The notes under the pieces: generated by a model
Told to the model about the DNA's origin: nothing
The model's input: the letters and a program-made list of their open reading frames with translations, nothing else
Databases searched by the model: none
Source of the DNA: Sequoia sempervirens
Lineage: Eukaryota; Streptophyta; Pinopsida; Cupressales; Cupressaceae
NCBI GenBank assembly: GCA_007258455.2
Contig: VDFB02254991.1
Coordinates: forward strand, 124,001-188,000
Direction: 5' to 3'
DNA length: 64,000 nucleotides
In this document: positions 1 to 11,378 of the stretch, piece by piece
Position numbering within the stretch: position 1 is the stretch's first letter
Layout of the letters: each line of letters starts with the position of its first letter
Made by a program: the position numbers and the translations under genes

Positions 1-169
1 TCATAACCAGGGCAAGTCTAGTGGGAAGAAGAAGAATAAGTACCACAAGGCTTATGATTCTTATATGGGGAGGAAGAACTCTCCTATGCAGGATTCAGTT
101 AGTTCTTTGAGTGATGAAGAAGATACTGACCCGGAGTATGGCTATTACCTTCTCATACTAGCATGTTGA
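1..169 (+). pseudogene. C-terminal part of the LTR-encoded basic ORF, copy A
   Basis: The first 169 bases encode the last 55 or so residues of the small basic protein that is complete at 42212-42595 and 13000-13383. Visible are a lysine-rich stretch (KKKNKYHK), a serine/acidic segment and a TGA stop after an LLILAC tail. In the diverged LTR copies the stop position reads CGA or CGG (Arg) and the frame goes on for some 15 or more codons, so this stop is probably secondary. Function unknown. Confidence 0.55.
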
Positions 170-631
170 GAGGATTATGATGATGGAGGGGTAGTGGCTT
201 CTCTAGTTTCAACAAGAACATAGAGCAGGCTTGCTTACTCTGATTTTGATTAATTAGAGTAGCACCTCGGTTTTATCTTCTTCTTTTTTATGACACCACT
301 ACCACAACAGTGAGCTCATCCTCTTCAGGGAGTATAATTTTTTGGCTTTGATGCCAACTTACAAAATTTTTTGGCTAGTGTGAAGGAGAGGTACCGTTGC
401 TTCGATGGAAAATATGCCTTTTCCGATTAATATATAAGTTCTTTCCTTAGGTGTTGATGGAGAATCTTTTTTGATCAACATGGAAAAGGGATTTTTGCAC
501 TACTGCAACAATGATTGATGCCTTTTGGAAGGCTAGTTGGTCTTCTTCAATGAACTACATGGAGTTTTGTCTTTTTTCTTTCCCCCGATTTTGCAATGAG
601 AAAATATAACTGTCTAGGGAATTTCTGAAAT
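1..631 (+). repeat. 3' LTR (first part) of outer gag-only element, copy A
   Basis: This stretch is identical in the parts I compared to 42427-43057, where it is the front two-thirds of the 3' LTR of the outer pol-less gypsy-like element. It is also the mirror of 12538-13168. The window start cuts the element, so the 5' LTR and gag of copy A are not visible. It stops at 631, where an element on the opposite strand begins; the LTR resumes at 8529. Confidence 0.8.
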
Positions 632-679
632 GAAACCAAAACTGACAATAGAAACCAAAACAAAAAGAAACCAACTAAT

Positions 680-1105
680 CTAGAAACTTACACTAACCAA
701 TCCTAATCCAAAACTAACTCCAAAATTGAGCTTTACAAACATAAAATTATGAAAATTTGTACATGAACCTAACCAATTTTTCATTATGTGCAAAAATCTC
801 AATTTGCTAGGTACAATTCTGAATCTAGCAAATTTATCTTTATACACATAAATGAAAATTTTAAGTGGCATAAATTCATTTTGAGAATACAAAGATTGAA
901 ACATTAAACATTGTGCATTTTCTTGTTTATTTTGGTTAATCCACAGACACATCCTATTACCCCCAACATCATAATCAAACTGAAAATAATCAAAATACAA
1001 AGGATGATGAAAGGAAACCACCTGATTTTGAAGATCTCCAGCTACCAATCCATGCTTAGGTTGGATGATTTCCTCTTCTTGAGGTTTCAACTCATGGAAC
1101 ACCAT
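680..1105 (-). CDS. Hypothetical ORF at the 3' end of the nested element, copy A
   Basis: A 141-residue open frame beginning MVFHELKPQEEE. The N-terminal third is acidic, the middle is aromatic and rich in Q and N, and the C-terminal third is basic and hydrophobic. I recognise no domain. It lies downstream of the acidic ORF in a different frame, so it may be the broken tail of that reading frame. Identical copies are at 12064-12489 and 43106-43531, but as these belong to a recent duplication their identity is not evidence of selection. Confidence 0.35.
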   Translation of the reverse strand: MVFHELKPQEEEIIQPKHGLVAGDLQNQVVSFHHPLYFDYFQFDYDVGGNRMCLWINQNKQENAQCLMFQSLYSQNEFMPLKIFIYVYKDKFARFRIVPSKLRFLHIMKNWLGSCTNFHNFMFVKLNFGVSFGLGLVSVSF

Positions 1106-1149
1106 TCCATTCAGCTATAGTACATGAATTTCAACATAAAGGGCATCCA

Positions 1150-1371
1150 TTAGGGTACATCATTATTATCCAAAATGTCAAAACAAAGTTCAAATTTTTT
1201 ATGCACATTCTTATCACTATCAAAACTAGTTTCAAACAATAAAATATTATGTTTGGTGTCACTGGGACTATCAAATTCGATCACATTCTCAACATCATAG
1301 ATTTTACTAGTTAAATAGTCATCTTCTCCAACCGTTGAAGTACTTGGTTCATCCTTTTCCTTACCTACCAT
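1150..1371 (-). pseudogene. Acidic ORF fragment of the nested element, copy A
   Basis: A 73-residue acidic frame (MVGKEKDEPSTST start) between the long acidic ORF and the 141-residue ORF, in yet another frame. It reads like a continuation of the acidic protein after frameshifts. No domain recognised. Copies at 11798-12019 and 43576-43797. Confidence 0.35.
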
Positions 1372-1790
1372 AGCAATCTCCTAGGCTAACAAGAAATCTG
1401 GACAACTTACCTCAAAATGTGAACAAAAGGATGAATCCTACAAGAATCACATAAAGCAAGGTTTTCTATACAGTCAAAATACCCATGAGCTAACATTGTT
1501 GCATTCAACTCAGATACGAGCTCGAAGATCCTTTCGGTCTCCTTAGATGAAAAAAGTTACAAATCATCTCGATCATTAGTATGCGAAGTATTTGAAACTT
1601 CTCCTTCATGTGCTACATCTTTGTTTGTATCGTTCCCCAGCATGTCACCTATAAGAGTATGAGAATCAACCTCTAGTTCATCACAGTTACTGCCAGCAAT
1701 GTCAGTAAATGTCAAACAAGGATTCTCTTCAAATAGTTCATTTGACTACACATAATCAAGGCTAGGGAAATAATTCTCCTTTTCCTATAT

Positions 1791-3248
1791 CTACGTGCCA
1801 TCAAAATGAAAGTGCAAGCTAGTGTCAAGTTCACCGTTGTTAAGGAAAAATTCATCAAAGCATGGTAAATGAGTATCATCATCAAACAAATCATTTTGAA
1901 GTGATTTGATGTCCACAACAACCTCTTGATAGTCCATTTGGTATTCTTCTACTTCATTTTTTTGAATTTCATCATGTATTCCTTGCTGTAACAAAGCACT
2001 AAACTCCTCCATGTCATAATTGTCATTAGTATTGAATTCAAATCTATTTTCTTGACATGCATAAATATGGTCCAATTGATCATCGGGTAACATTGGCTGA
2101 GTCTGCACATCCTGTTGACCTTCTTCTTTTGAAGATTCATTTTGGAATTCAAGTCCTTGTCCTTGACCATGAGGTTCATGTGCAATCTTATCCAGAAGTA
2201 TGTTGTTCTCTGTTTCAATTAGTTCGTTTTTCAAATCAGCAGAGTCACTTTCTAGTGTTAACTCATTAATAGATGTTTCTCTATTTTTAATGATCATGAA
2301 ATAGTTTATGAACATATCAATACATTCACTTTCCATATCCAGAAAATTTGCACAAGGTAAGGAAAATTTATCAGTCATAGAGTCCATTTTGATGCAAGGA
2401 TCAAGGTTATCAAATGATGGGGAAGATCTAAACATATTCTCACAGCTACTCACATCGTTGCAGATGGAGTCATTATTATCTTCATGTGAGCTAACTGTTT
2501 CATCTCCCTCATCAAGTGGATACATACTCCAGGGATCTTCCATAAGTATTTCTTCAACAGTGATCAACTGTTTGAAATATAATTCCATCCTACCCAGGAA
2601 AACATGGCAATCCATCTAGGAATGTTGATTTTTTAGATGTATCCTACATCTGTTTGGCCTAGTGAGTTCTGATAGCTTCGGATCTCCTAATTCTTCCAAT
2701 TTATTTCTTACTCAATTTTGCATACATGGGATATCTGGCCAACATTAATCATACTCTTTTTTCCATCCCTCATCACATTGATTCTCATTCTAGTTAGAAG
2801 AGATGTTGAAAGCATTGCAAGGAGATTCTTTGGTTGCTAATTTTTTAGGATAGCAATATTGTGTTAATACCTCATCTCTTTCAATATCATCGTTAGTATT
2901 TATATTTCTAATAGAATTAGATTCTAACATGATATTTCCATTATGCTTTGGATTTATATCTACTTTATGCTCTTTGTCAAATAAAACATCAAAATGGTAT
3001 ATTTTCTCATCAAATCTTCTGCTTACAACTTCATTATGATGTAATGGATTATGTGTTGGAATATGACCAAAAAGAGATGATATAGTCATAACTTCATTGG
3101 AAGGTGAAAAATTTACCTCTATGGTTGAATCTTGTAAAGCCTGACTCCCTAATTGGTCCTGCATAGGCCTAACTTGATCTAAAGCATTGGAAAATGAGGT
3201 GTTTAGAGGATTAGAAAGGTTATAGATGTATGGTGAAAATGATTGCAT
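1791..3248 (-). pseudogene. Acidic second ORF of the nested element, copy A
   Basis: One reading frame from 3248 down to 1791, open as 152 residues (3248-2790) and 274 residues (2615-1791) with several stops between. The first piece is rich in Ser, Asn and Pro; the second is strongly acidic (many D and E, clusters such as EGDETVSSHEDNND). It overlaps the end of gag in a different frame, so it was probably a gag extension or a second ORF reached by frameshift. I see no protease, RT, RNase H, integrase or zinc-knuckle motif. A similar gag-plus-acidic layout exists in the outer element (38684-39841). Confidence 0.5.
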
Positions 3249-3895
3249 CTAGGTGATGAGTAAACTAGCATAAGGCAGAAAAGGTTGGAGTTAGTGAGAA
3301 CAAGATCATCATAGCTCTCACTTTGATTTCTCTTGTTTCTGATGTCTGGTCCAGATTCTACCAGCAAGAGAGCTTTGTTAAATGCATCACGTAATGAGGT
3401 AACCTCCCCACAAATTTTTATTTTTGCTACCAATGAAGGATTTAGACCCCAAAAATAATGTTCTCTTAATACATGATCCTCAATAATCAGATTTGAATTT
3501 AAAACACGATGAAACATATAAAGGAACCTATGATTGAACTAATAAATTGATTCCCATGGTGCTCTTTTCATAGCTACAAATTGAAATGATGGATCTTGTG
3601 CACGTGCATAAGGATCAAATTGATCTAGGAATAGAATTCTTAACTCTTCCCATGAACAAATAGAATTTGGTGGAAGATTAACATACCATTTCCATGTTAT
3701 ACCTTGAAATTTTTTGACGAACAATTGACAAATGGTATCTTCATCCTGAACCTAGAGATAAATGACTAAATCCCTGGAAATATTGACATGTTTAGAAGCA
3801 TTTTGTCTATTTTTAGGGAAAAATAAAGGAAGCCTATCATGCATGTAATTAGAAATTTTATGAGCAATGACAGGAATACACAAAGGGCTATCCAT
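3203..3895 (-). pseudogene. gag: gag (retrotransposon gag domain) of the nested element, copy A
   Basis: Starting at the ATG at 3895 the frame runs to a stop at 3203 and is broken by stops at about codon 48 and codon 119. The centre has the hallmarks of the plant Retrotrans_gag domain: an ITWKWYVNLPPNSI segment, then SWEELRILFLDQF, then a helical part ending in LREHYFWGLNP. In the family this protein forms the virus-like particle. In the copy at 45629-46321 at least two bases differ in CpG context (3507 and about 3605). No zinc knuckle was seen. The protein is not expressible without suppressing the stops. Confidence 0.75.
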
Positions 3896-4079
3896 TAGAG
3901 TTGGGTTTTCCTAAGATCCAACCCACTCAAATATGCAACAAAAAGAAAACTGCTCAAGTGGCCCTCCTAGCACCAGTTCTATTGATGGCCAAATTGACAC
4001 AACAACATGCAGGAAAGATGTAATCACCTTACCTCTCCTGAAAAAGACAAACGATTGTTAAATCTATCATCTTCCAAGG

Positions 4080-4099
4080 TCCTAGATGTTGGGTCACAA
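4080..4099 (-). other. Possible primer binding site of the nested element
   Basis: Directly inside the end of the 4.4-kb LTR (minus-strand end CAACAACA) the minus strand reads TTGTGACCCAACATCTAGGA. Gypsy primer sites often begin TTGG or TGG followed by GCGCC or GCGAC, so this is at best a decayed site. Position supports it; sequence match is weak. Confidence 0.3.
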
Positions 4100-5559
4100 T
4101 GTTGTTGTTTTGCTGAGTGGTCAATGAGGCTATAATGTTCAAGGGGCCTACTAGTTATTGAGCTTCTTGGTTGATGCAAGATCAAACTCCTATCTAAACC
4201 TACTCTAAATGGGGGGTATTAAAAAAATAAAAAGATAGATTAGGGACACAAGAGAGAAAAGAATGTTGATTCATTCAGTTAATCAAACCTATTACTTTTC
4301 AAGGAATTCCTAAACTAAAACTGCAAAACAAATCAACCTGTAATCAATACAAAGCTAAACATTCATTCACAGTGCAAACTTCAACAATAGATCACAAATC
4401 ACCATTTCAAACAAAAGAAAAGACAAACTTTACTCATTCCTTGAAAGATTCTAAATCAAATGATTAACATAATGAACTCCATTCCAGAGAACAACTTAAA
4501 GTAGGTTTAAGTTTAGTTGCTTCTACTATAGTGAAATAGATAAACAACATTTACAAATGTAGAAAGTTTCACCAGTGCATAGAAACTAATGTCTTCAAAT
4601 TTCCCCATCTAAACCAACAAAATCAGAAAAATGCATCATCTATCCTACTGCTAAATTATATTCAGCTAACTTCTTTCCTAAAATTCTAACCCCTTCTCAA
4701 TGAGCATATTTCACAATGAATAGCCTCTTGATTCCATAATTCTCTCCAACAAGAATGCATCCAAAAGATGTAACTTTTGTGTGCATTTAATCCCCATAAA
4801 GGAAACTTTTTGTTCTCAACTTCTATTGACCTCAGTTAACTCTAGTGAGCTTCAATTGACAATTACACTTTCCAACTACACTTTGACTTCTCTCCTTGCT
4901 GCATAATGTAGAGAAATATCCTTTTCTAGAAATCATATCTCATGGGCCCACCTTGTCTTCAGCTTACTCCCAGTCAATAGTCTTTTCAGAAAATCTCCCC
5001 TCTTTGTATGTGAGTTGGGCAAATCACTTATTAATGTGATCTATTATCACCAAAAAGGAACCTGTAAACATAATAGATTAATTAATAAATACAATTAATC
5101 AAACTAATAATTAACCTCAAAAATAAATTAACTATGAATTATTTCAATTGAGGATGAATATAATAAATTCTTAATTTTAATTTTCCTCAATCAAAATAAT
5201 AATAAAATCCACTTTTTAAATTAATGTTATTTTAAAACAAAATAACATTAATATCATTTCTCTCATAGATTTATGATCCTAGCACCATTTTTGAATTCGG
5301 GCAATAACCTATTCCAAAGCTCTGAGTCTAACAACAACCAGTCATCAAATCCACAACATGATTTGAAGCTAACAATCCAACTATAACCAAGCCATTGTGT
5401 ATATCACTGATCAAATGACATCATATGATGCAAAAATAAATGTGATTCTGTTGCTCACCAACCAACTGGTAACCTTTTATAATTTTCCCTTAGCCATATC
5501 TAAATTCCAGGGAGATGAACTATATTTCAAGTAAATGAAATCTTCAGTTACAGCCATTG

Positions 5560-7110
5560 AAAAGGAATGCTCCATCATGTCTTCTCCATTTTACATTCAT
5601 TTCTATCATCACATGAAACTACAACATTTTTTCATAATTCCTTTATCCTCTGTGTTTTAATGTATGTCGATGCCATGTTCCAAAACTTTCACTTCAACCT
5701 GTTTAATAATATCAATGGCAAGTGCACCAAAGACTGTGACCTCATCAGTCAGAAGCTACAATATTACAAGTCACGTGATCAAATAATCTTTGCTCCAATT
5801 GAAGCAACATCATATCTCATTTTGCTTCACTTCTGTTACCAGATATAGCATTAGGAAAGCCCATCTCCCGCTCATGAAGGTTTGCACCTAGAGGGGCCTG
5901 TCTGGTAGGTTGATATTTTGAATGATTGTGCTCACCTTTATATACTATTTCAATTACATGTTCATTATGAAACCGTTAAACCCTTTTCTTCATAGAACAA
6001 TCAAGATGTGTACATTTTATAACAGTTGTGAGGGTATTCATTCCCCTTACCCTCATTTTGCACAAACAGGGGATGCTAGCAATGGCATGGAATTTGGCTT
6101 TTCAACTGCCAATTGCATGTGTTTTGAAAGTCTTGAAAGTTTCAATCGAATCCATTTTACATATGTCTGTGTTCTATGGGATGAATTCCCTTTTGAGGAA
6201 TGTTGTCAAACCATTCATAACGCCTTCCTTACTTTCACATTTTTTCCCACTTTGTACCTCTCTTACAACCATGGAATTTCAAATGATCACGCTTCCTTGA
6301 AGCATTGCATTGAATAGTTGGCTACTCCCCATTCAACATCCATACTTCACTACAGATCTTCTATTGAAAAATTCACAACCTTAACTATGCTTGTACACCC
6401 TGAATCATTTTCTTCTATGAGATGACAACTCTTTGAAGCTTTCTGTTAAATAGCTTGTGGCCTGTGTATGCTTGCCCATTTTGCATGAAAGTATCCATGC
6501 CGATTCAACCCTCTATTTTTGTGTGAATCCAGCAATCATGGAATCCCATGAAATCACATTCTTTATGCATACTCTATGTTTCTTGATCCTTTTCAACAAT
6601 TTTTTTTTGTGCATCTCTTGCAATCATTTCCTTTCATGAGATCATTACATTTCCCAGACTACATTTTGATTGAGGCATTTTGTCAAACATCGCATGCCAA
6701 TTGTCCATGCCTTCACATTCTCTTGCACAGATCTGCAATCATTGCGTCCCATGAGTTTGCATCTCTTTTGAGGCATTTTGTGGAATGTTTAGTATGCATT
6801 ATCCCATGCTTCATTTAGATTTCAAAAGCCTTTTCACCATATCTATTTTGCACATCTCCTACCATATGATGGTGTTCCATGAAAGAGCATTTTGTGAGAA
6901 ACTTCTACGCCAAGACACTGACTGGGAGGATATGACTAGGTGCGGCATGTTTATCAGGGAAGTTGCAACTAAAAGTTTTTGAAAATTTGTTCAACAAATC
7001 CATTATGTGCCTATTCTACAATCATTTTTATTCCATGAAACAACATCCCTCCCTAAGGCACTTTGTCAAACCATTTTCCTGATGTTTCCATAGTTTGCAT
7101 GTATTTTATC
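5560..7110. repeat. Degenerate tandem array with a GCATTTTGTCAAAC core
   Basis: Seven or eight diverged units, roughly 100 to 130 bp apart where clearest (near 6195, 6668, 6772, 6890, 7055), share the pattern CCATGA, a short gap, a TTTGAGG-like word, GCATTTTGTCAAAC, then a CATGCC/TCCATG tail. Short plus-strand ORFs here are by-products of these repeats. The same array is at about 47986-49540. Confidence 0.5.
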
Positions 7111-7386
7111 AGGAACCATGATGCCTACTATCATGGTGCATTCCTTTGTGTTTCCTTGCTTGGATTTTCCTGAGAGTTTGTAAAGGCTTTTCAACGAATG
7201 CCATCAGTGCATATTTTTGGATCATTGTTTTCTTCATATCACATTTATTTGAGTCTCCATCAAATAGTTCATTTTCCTTGTCGATGCTCTCTCCTTGAAT
7301 GCTTGCTCAGTGTCGGAGGTGGGATCATAATTTATCCTCGCACATGACCTTTATTTTCTCTCTTGTGCCATCAGAAGCGGGGTTGG

Positions 7387-7550
7387 GTTTGATTTGTGTA
7401 CAGGAACCTTACTTTTTTTTCATCCAGTGCCTAGTTTTGCTCTGCTTTCGAACCCCAAATAAGTTGTGTGATCAGGTTTAATTCATGCACAGGAACCTTA
7501 CTTTTTTCCCGTCTAGTGCCAAGTTTTGTTCCCATTCCGACAACGAAAGA
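7387..7550. repeat. Two-copy tandem duplication, period 89 bp
   Basis: The unit begins GTTTGATTTGTGTACAGGAA at 7387 and recurs as GTTTAATTCATGCACAGGAA at 7476; both continue CCTTACTTTTTT and a TAGTGCC-AGTTTTG phrase. The second unit fades near 7550. Confidence 0.6.
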
Positions 7551-7554
7551 ATTT

Positions 7555-7937
7555 TTATTTTTTAACTTTGTTTATATATTTTTTAATGATTTTCTAGGAT
7601 TTTTAAAAATTTACTTTTTTAAATTTTTTCAATTTTAAATTTATTTTTAAAATATTTTCCATTTTCTATTTTTTTCTTTTTAAATTTAAACTTAAAGATT
7701 TCTTTATTATTATTTATTTATTTTAAAGTTTTATTTTAAATCTTTTTAAAAATTAAAATATTTAATTTTTTGCTTTAAAATTTAATCCTTTGATCTTTTA
7801 ATTTAAAAAAAAATTATTTAAATTTTTTGCAATAAAAGATTTATTTATTTTTCAAGTATTTTCTTAAAATTTTCAATTTTAAATTATATCTTTGTATTTC
7901 GTATTTTATTTTTATTTTTATTTTTATTTTTATTTTT
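7555..7937. repeat. T-rich low-complexity stretch with a hexamer run
   Basis: Almost pure A and T with long T runs, ending in about six head-to-tail copies of ATTTTT (7901-7937). This is where copies A and C differ most, by several small insertions and deletions, consistent with replication slippage. Confidence 0.75.
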
Positions 7938-8528
7938 GAGACTCCAAAGATAGGACAAATGACGCAAAGATGACACAAGGATGACAAACAAAATTGGACG
8001 AACAAACGATACAAAAATGAAGAACAAAAATGAAAATTCAGGGAAGAAACGAGACTACGAGGCGAAAAGACGCCGACAAAGAGATAGGGAAAATGACCAA
8101 AACAAATGAATGAAAGATGAAGACAAAAAGAAAATGACACAACAAAAGATGGGGATTGGGATCGGGACCAGATAAGGAACATGAACCTGAACAATACCAG
8201 AAGGAAAAGTAGGGAACCAGGATAGAGACAAAACTAGGAACAAGAACCTTGGAAAGGTTCCTTGTTCTGGTTCCGGTTTGATACCCGAACCTGAACCAAG
8301 TTCAAAAGGAACACAAAGGAAATGGAGATCAGAGTCGAGGCAGAACTAGAACTTGATCCCACAAACCAATCCTAAAAAAACAACGCAAACAAACAAGGAA
8401 CGAGAAAGGACAAAAACGAGAACGACAAAGAGAAAACATGACAAAACCAAACAATGAAATGAAAGAAAACATAGGGGGTCCCTGAGTTTGCGAAGCAAAA
8501 AGTTGGGGCATGTATGTAGGGCATAACA

Positions 8529-9433
8529 AGTCTCAAGTGGTCTAGGTTGGAAAATTGAGCTCATGAAAGAGCTTATTATAAATTCATGCACAAATAAATA
8601 GATTAGTATGGAGTCTAGGGTATGAGTTGGTTTGTAATGAGCTTAATTAGTTTTACTGTAGCAACAGTATATGAATGAAAATTCTAGTTTGAAGGCACAT
8701 TATCTCCTAAGTATTTTCTCTTCCAAATTATAAATGAAATGGTTAAGGAACCTTTTTTTTGTCTTCAATTGTTTTAACTGAATGAGTGATTTTATTTCTA
8801 CTTTGATTCAAAGAATTGATTAAATTCTCAAATAAGATCATGGGTTTGTGAGGGAAGATTTTAGGATTGCTAAGTAGTTTTTGATTTCAACACAATGAGT
8901 TGAATATTGTAATGCAATATGTCAATAGCCCCATATTATTGAGTCAAATTGCTAAAGTATTATAGGTTAGTACAAATGTGACTCCATTACCCAAAGGCAA
9001 GACACTAGTTTGTTTGTTTGGTTATCTTAAGTGCAAAAGAGTTAGTTTTGCATTAGACCAAGAGCTCGAAATGAGAATTAAAATCATTTAAACACCTTCA
9101 ATTATAACATATAAATCTGAGGTACTATCTTATTCCTTTCTTTAGGTATAATTCATTTAAGGATCCACCAAATCCGTGAGGGTTTCTATCTATTTGTAGT
9201 TGATAGGAATATATTTGTTTGTTCAAATGTTCTTGATAAAATGGAAGATGAATATCATATGAACATAATAAGGATTTCCCTCCTAGGTTTCATAGAGCCT
9301 GAGAGTAGAAGTAAGGGCCTAGTAATCCTTACTTGTTTGTTGGCCAATCCTTACCTATGCTTATTATTGGATTGTGGCTAATCCATAGGCATTTGGTAAG
9401 ATCAAGTTTGGTTCTGAAAAAATATCCAATAGA
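8529..9433 (+). repeat. 3' LTR (last part) of outer element, copy A
   Basis: From AGTCTCAAGTGG to CCAATAGA this aligns with 50960-51864 and, at about 90 to 95 percent by eye, with the end of the 5' LTR (35524-36428). The next bases, ACCTAAT, are the target-site word seen also at 32806-32812. Confidence 0.75.
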
Positions 9434-10232
9434 ACCTAATAGTTAATTAATGATTAATAAATTATTAGGTGATATTTTATATTTTACTCTAACACCCCCC
9501 TTAAGTACAACTTAGGGAGAAGCTAAAAACCTAATGATGAATACATGGATGGGTCCCAACTACACGGATTGATGAGTTACCAATGTATAAACACATAAAT
9601 CTCTTTTTACTGGACAAAGGGAGAAAAAATCATGGGGAAAAGCTCCTCTCCAAAAGAAAGAATAACACATATGTATACTATTGAAAGAAGGAAAGGACTT
9701 GATATGAACCCTCAAGTATTTCTTCTATCACATAAATACAATCAATATCCCCCAAATAAGAGAGAGATGATGAGAATATGAATCCCCCCACAAAGAAGTA
9801 GTTGATGTTCCAATGATCAAAGTTTGAAGATAAACTATGATCTAATACCTGCAAACAACATTTCTCCCCTTAGGAATAAATATAGCCACTAGTAATTTGA
9901 GGATCCATTCCCATAAGATGAATGAATAATGAATCCAAACCAAAATGATGTGTTCCTCTAAAAATCACTTGAATGTCCACATGTTGCAATGAGATGTTGC
10001 CAATCCAAAATAGTTTGAAGACTAATGTAGAAAAAACTTCAAAGACAATGATGATGTGGTTGTCATGAAAGAGGAGATGAATGTACTCAATAATACTCCA
10101 AATATGTAATATGAAACTCCAAAAATAAGGTGATATTTATAATAGATATGGGTCCCACTTAGTTGTGTCTAGAAGAGAATGGATGCATTTTTATGAAATA
10201 TCTATAGAAAAGTCAACAAAATCCTCATAGTG
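9434..10232 (-). mobile_element. Copia-like element fragment flanking copy A
   Basis: 9434-9494 is the terminal part of a minus-strand copia-like LTR, ending CTCTAACA on the plus strand; it is followed by CCCCCCTTAAG, a polypurine tract in minus orientation, and about 730 bp of internal sequence. The internal part resembles 54971-55400 (shared phrases around CTTAAGT-CAACTTAGGG, CTCCTCTCCAAAAG, CATAAGAG-like). No gene is visible. The matching stretch 51865-52667 flanks copy C. Confidence 0.6.
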
Positions 10233-10237
10233 AATAT
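10233..10237. other. Tail-to-tail junction of copies A and B with 5-bp microhomology
   Basis: Left of the junction the sequence follows 52660-52668 (AGTGAATAT), right of it the reverse complement of the nested element near 45358 (AAATATCATGTTAG). AATAT is common to both parents, so the exact breakpoint lies within these five bases. Confidence 0.8.
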
Positions 10238-10553
10238 CATGTTAGAATCTAATTCTATTAGAAATATAAATACTAACGATGATATTGAAAGAGATGAGGT
10301 ATTAACACAATATTGCTATCCTAAAAAATTAGCAACCAAAGAATCTCCTTGCAATGCTTTCAACATCTCTTCTAACTAGAATGAGAATCAATGTGATGAG
10401 GGATGGAAAAAAGAGTATGATTAATGTTGGCCAGATATCCCATGTATGCAAAATTGAGTAAGAAATAAATTGGAAGAATTAGGAGATCCGAAGCTATCAG
10501 AACTCACTAGGCCAAACAGATGTAGGATACATCTAAAAAATCAACATTCCTAG

Positions 10554-11378
10554 ATGGATTGCCATGTTTTCCTGGGTAGGATGGAATTATATTTCAAACA
10601 GTTGATCACTGTTGAAGAAATACTTATGGAAGATCCCTGGAGTATGTATCCACTTGATGAGGGAGATGAAACAGTTAGCTCACATGAAGATAATAATGAC
10701 TCCATCTGCAACGATGTGAGTAGCTGTGAGAATATGTTTAGATCTTCCCCATCATTTGATAACCTTGATCCTTGCATCAAAATGGACTCTATGACTGATA
10801 AATTTTCCTTACCTTGTGCAAATTTTCTGGATATGGAAAGTGAATGTATTGATATGTTCATAAACTATTTCATGATCATTAAAAATAGAGAAACATCTAT
10901 TAATGAGTTAACACTAGAAAGTGACTCTGCTGATTTGAAAAACGAACTAATTGAAACAGAGAACAACATACTTCTGGATAAGATTGCACATGAACCTCAT
11001 GGTCAAGGACAAGGACTTGAATTCCAAAATGAATCTTCAAAAGAAGAAGGTCAACAGGATGTGCAGACTCAGCCAATGTTACCCGATGATCAATTGGACC
11101 ATATTTATGCATGTCAAGAAAATAGATTTGAATTCAATACTAATGACAATTATGACATGGAGGAGTTTAGTGCTTTGTTACAGCAAGGAATACATGATGA
11201 AATTCAAAAAAATGAAGTAGAAGAATACCAAATGGACTATCAAGAGGTTGTTGTGGACATCAAATCACTTCAAAATGATTTGTTTGATGATGATACTCAT
11301 TTACCATGCTTTGATGAATTTTTCCTTAACAACGGTGAACTTGACACTAGCTTGCACTTTCATTTTGATGGCACGTAG
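10554..11378 (+). CDS. Acidic ORF segment of the nested element, copy B
   Basis: A 274-residue uninterrupted frame, identical to 1791-2615 and 44217-45041. It is highly acidic with no zinc finger, membrane segment or catalytic motif that I can name. Its first ATG (in MDCHVFLGRMELYF) follows a stop that belongs to the same broken frame in the fuller copies, so it is probably an internal fragment of a longer protein rather than a real start. Confidence 0.35.
   Translation: MDCHVFLGRMELYFKQLITVEEILMEDPWSMYPLDEGDETVSSHEDNNDSICNDVSSCENMFRSSPSFDNLDPCIKMDSMTDKFSLPCANFLDMESECIDMFINYFMIIKNRETSINELTLESDSADLKNELIETENNILLDKIAHEPHGQGQGLEFQNESSKEEGQQDVQTQPMLPDDQLDHIYACQENRFEFNTNDNYDMEEFSALLQQGIHDEIQKNEVEEYQMDYQEVVVDIKSLQNDLFDDDTHLPCFDEFFLNNGELDTSLHFHFDGT

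Larger units (their letters stand above)
632..8528 (-). mobile_element. Nested pol-less gag element with 4.4-kb LTR, copy A
   Basis: On the minus strand this reads: 5' LTR (8528 to 4100), possible primer site, gag (from 3895), an acidic ORF, further ORF pieces, and an abrupt end at 632. It splits the LTR of the outer element. The left border of the outer LTR is lost for about 113 bp relative to the undisturbed LTR at 35411-35523, and no 3' LTR of the nested element is seen, so its 3' end was probably deleted together with some host LTR. No protease, reverse transcriptase or integrase was found, so it would be non-autonomous. Copy C is 43058-50959. Confidence 0.65.
4100..8528 (-). repeat. 5' LTR of the nested element, copy A (4.4 kb)
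   Basis: On the plus strand it starts TGTTGTTG and ends GGGCATAACA, giving the expected TGTT...AACA ends, and at 8529 the outer LTR resumes exactly. It contains no convincing gene: 4100-5300 is AT-rich, 5560-7110 is a degenerate repeat array, 7387-7550 a tandem duplication, 7555-7937 T-rich DNA, and 8000-8528 a purine-rich stretch that is open on the minus strand only because of composition. Only one LTR of this element is present. Confidence 0.6.

Noticed and set aside
5567..7481. Series of plus-strand ORFs of 60 to 131 residues
   Set aside because: They overlap in different frames and coincide with the degenerate repeat array of the LTR; no domain is visible.
7841..8591. Minus-strand ORFs of 62 to 117 residues rich in F, S, L and C
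   Set aside because: They follow a purine-rich plus-strand composition inside the nested LTR, overlap each other in several frames, and differ by substitutions and an indel between copies A and C.
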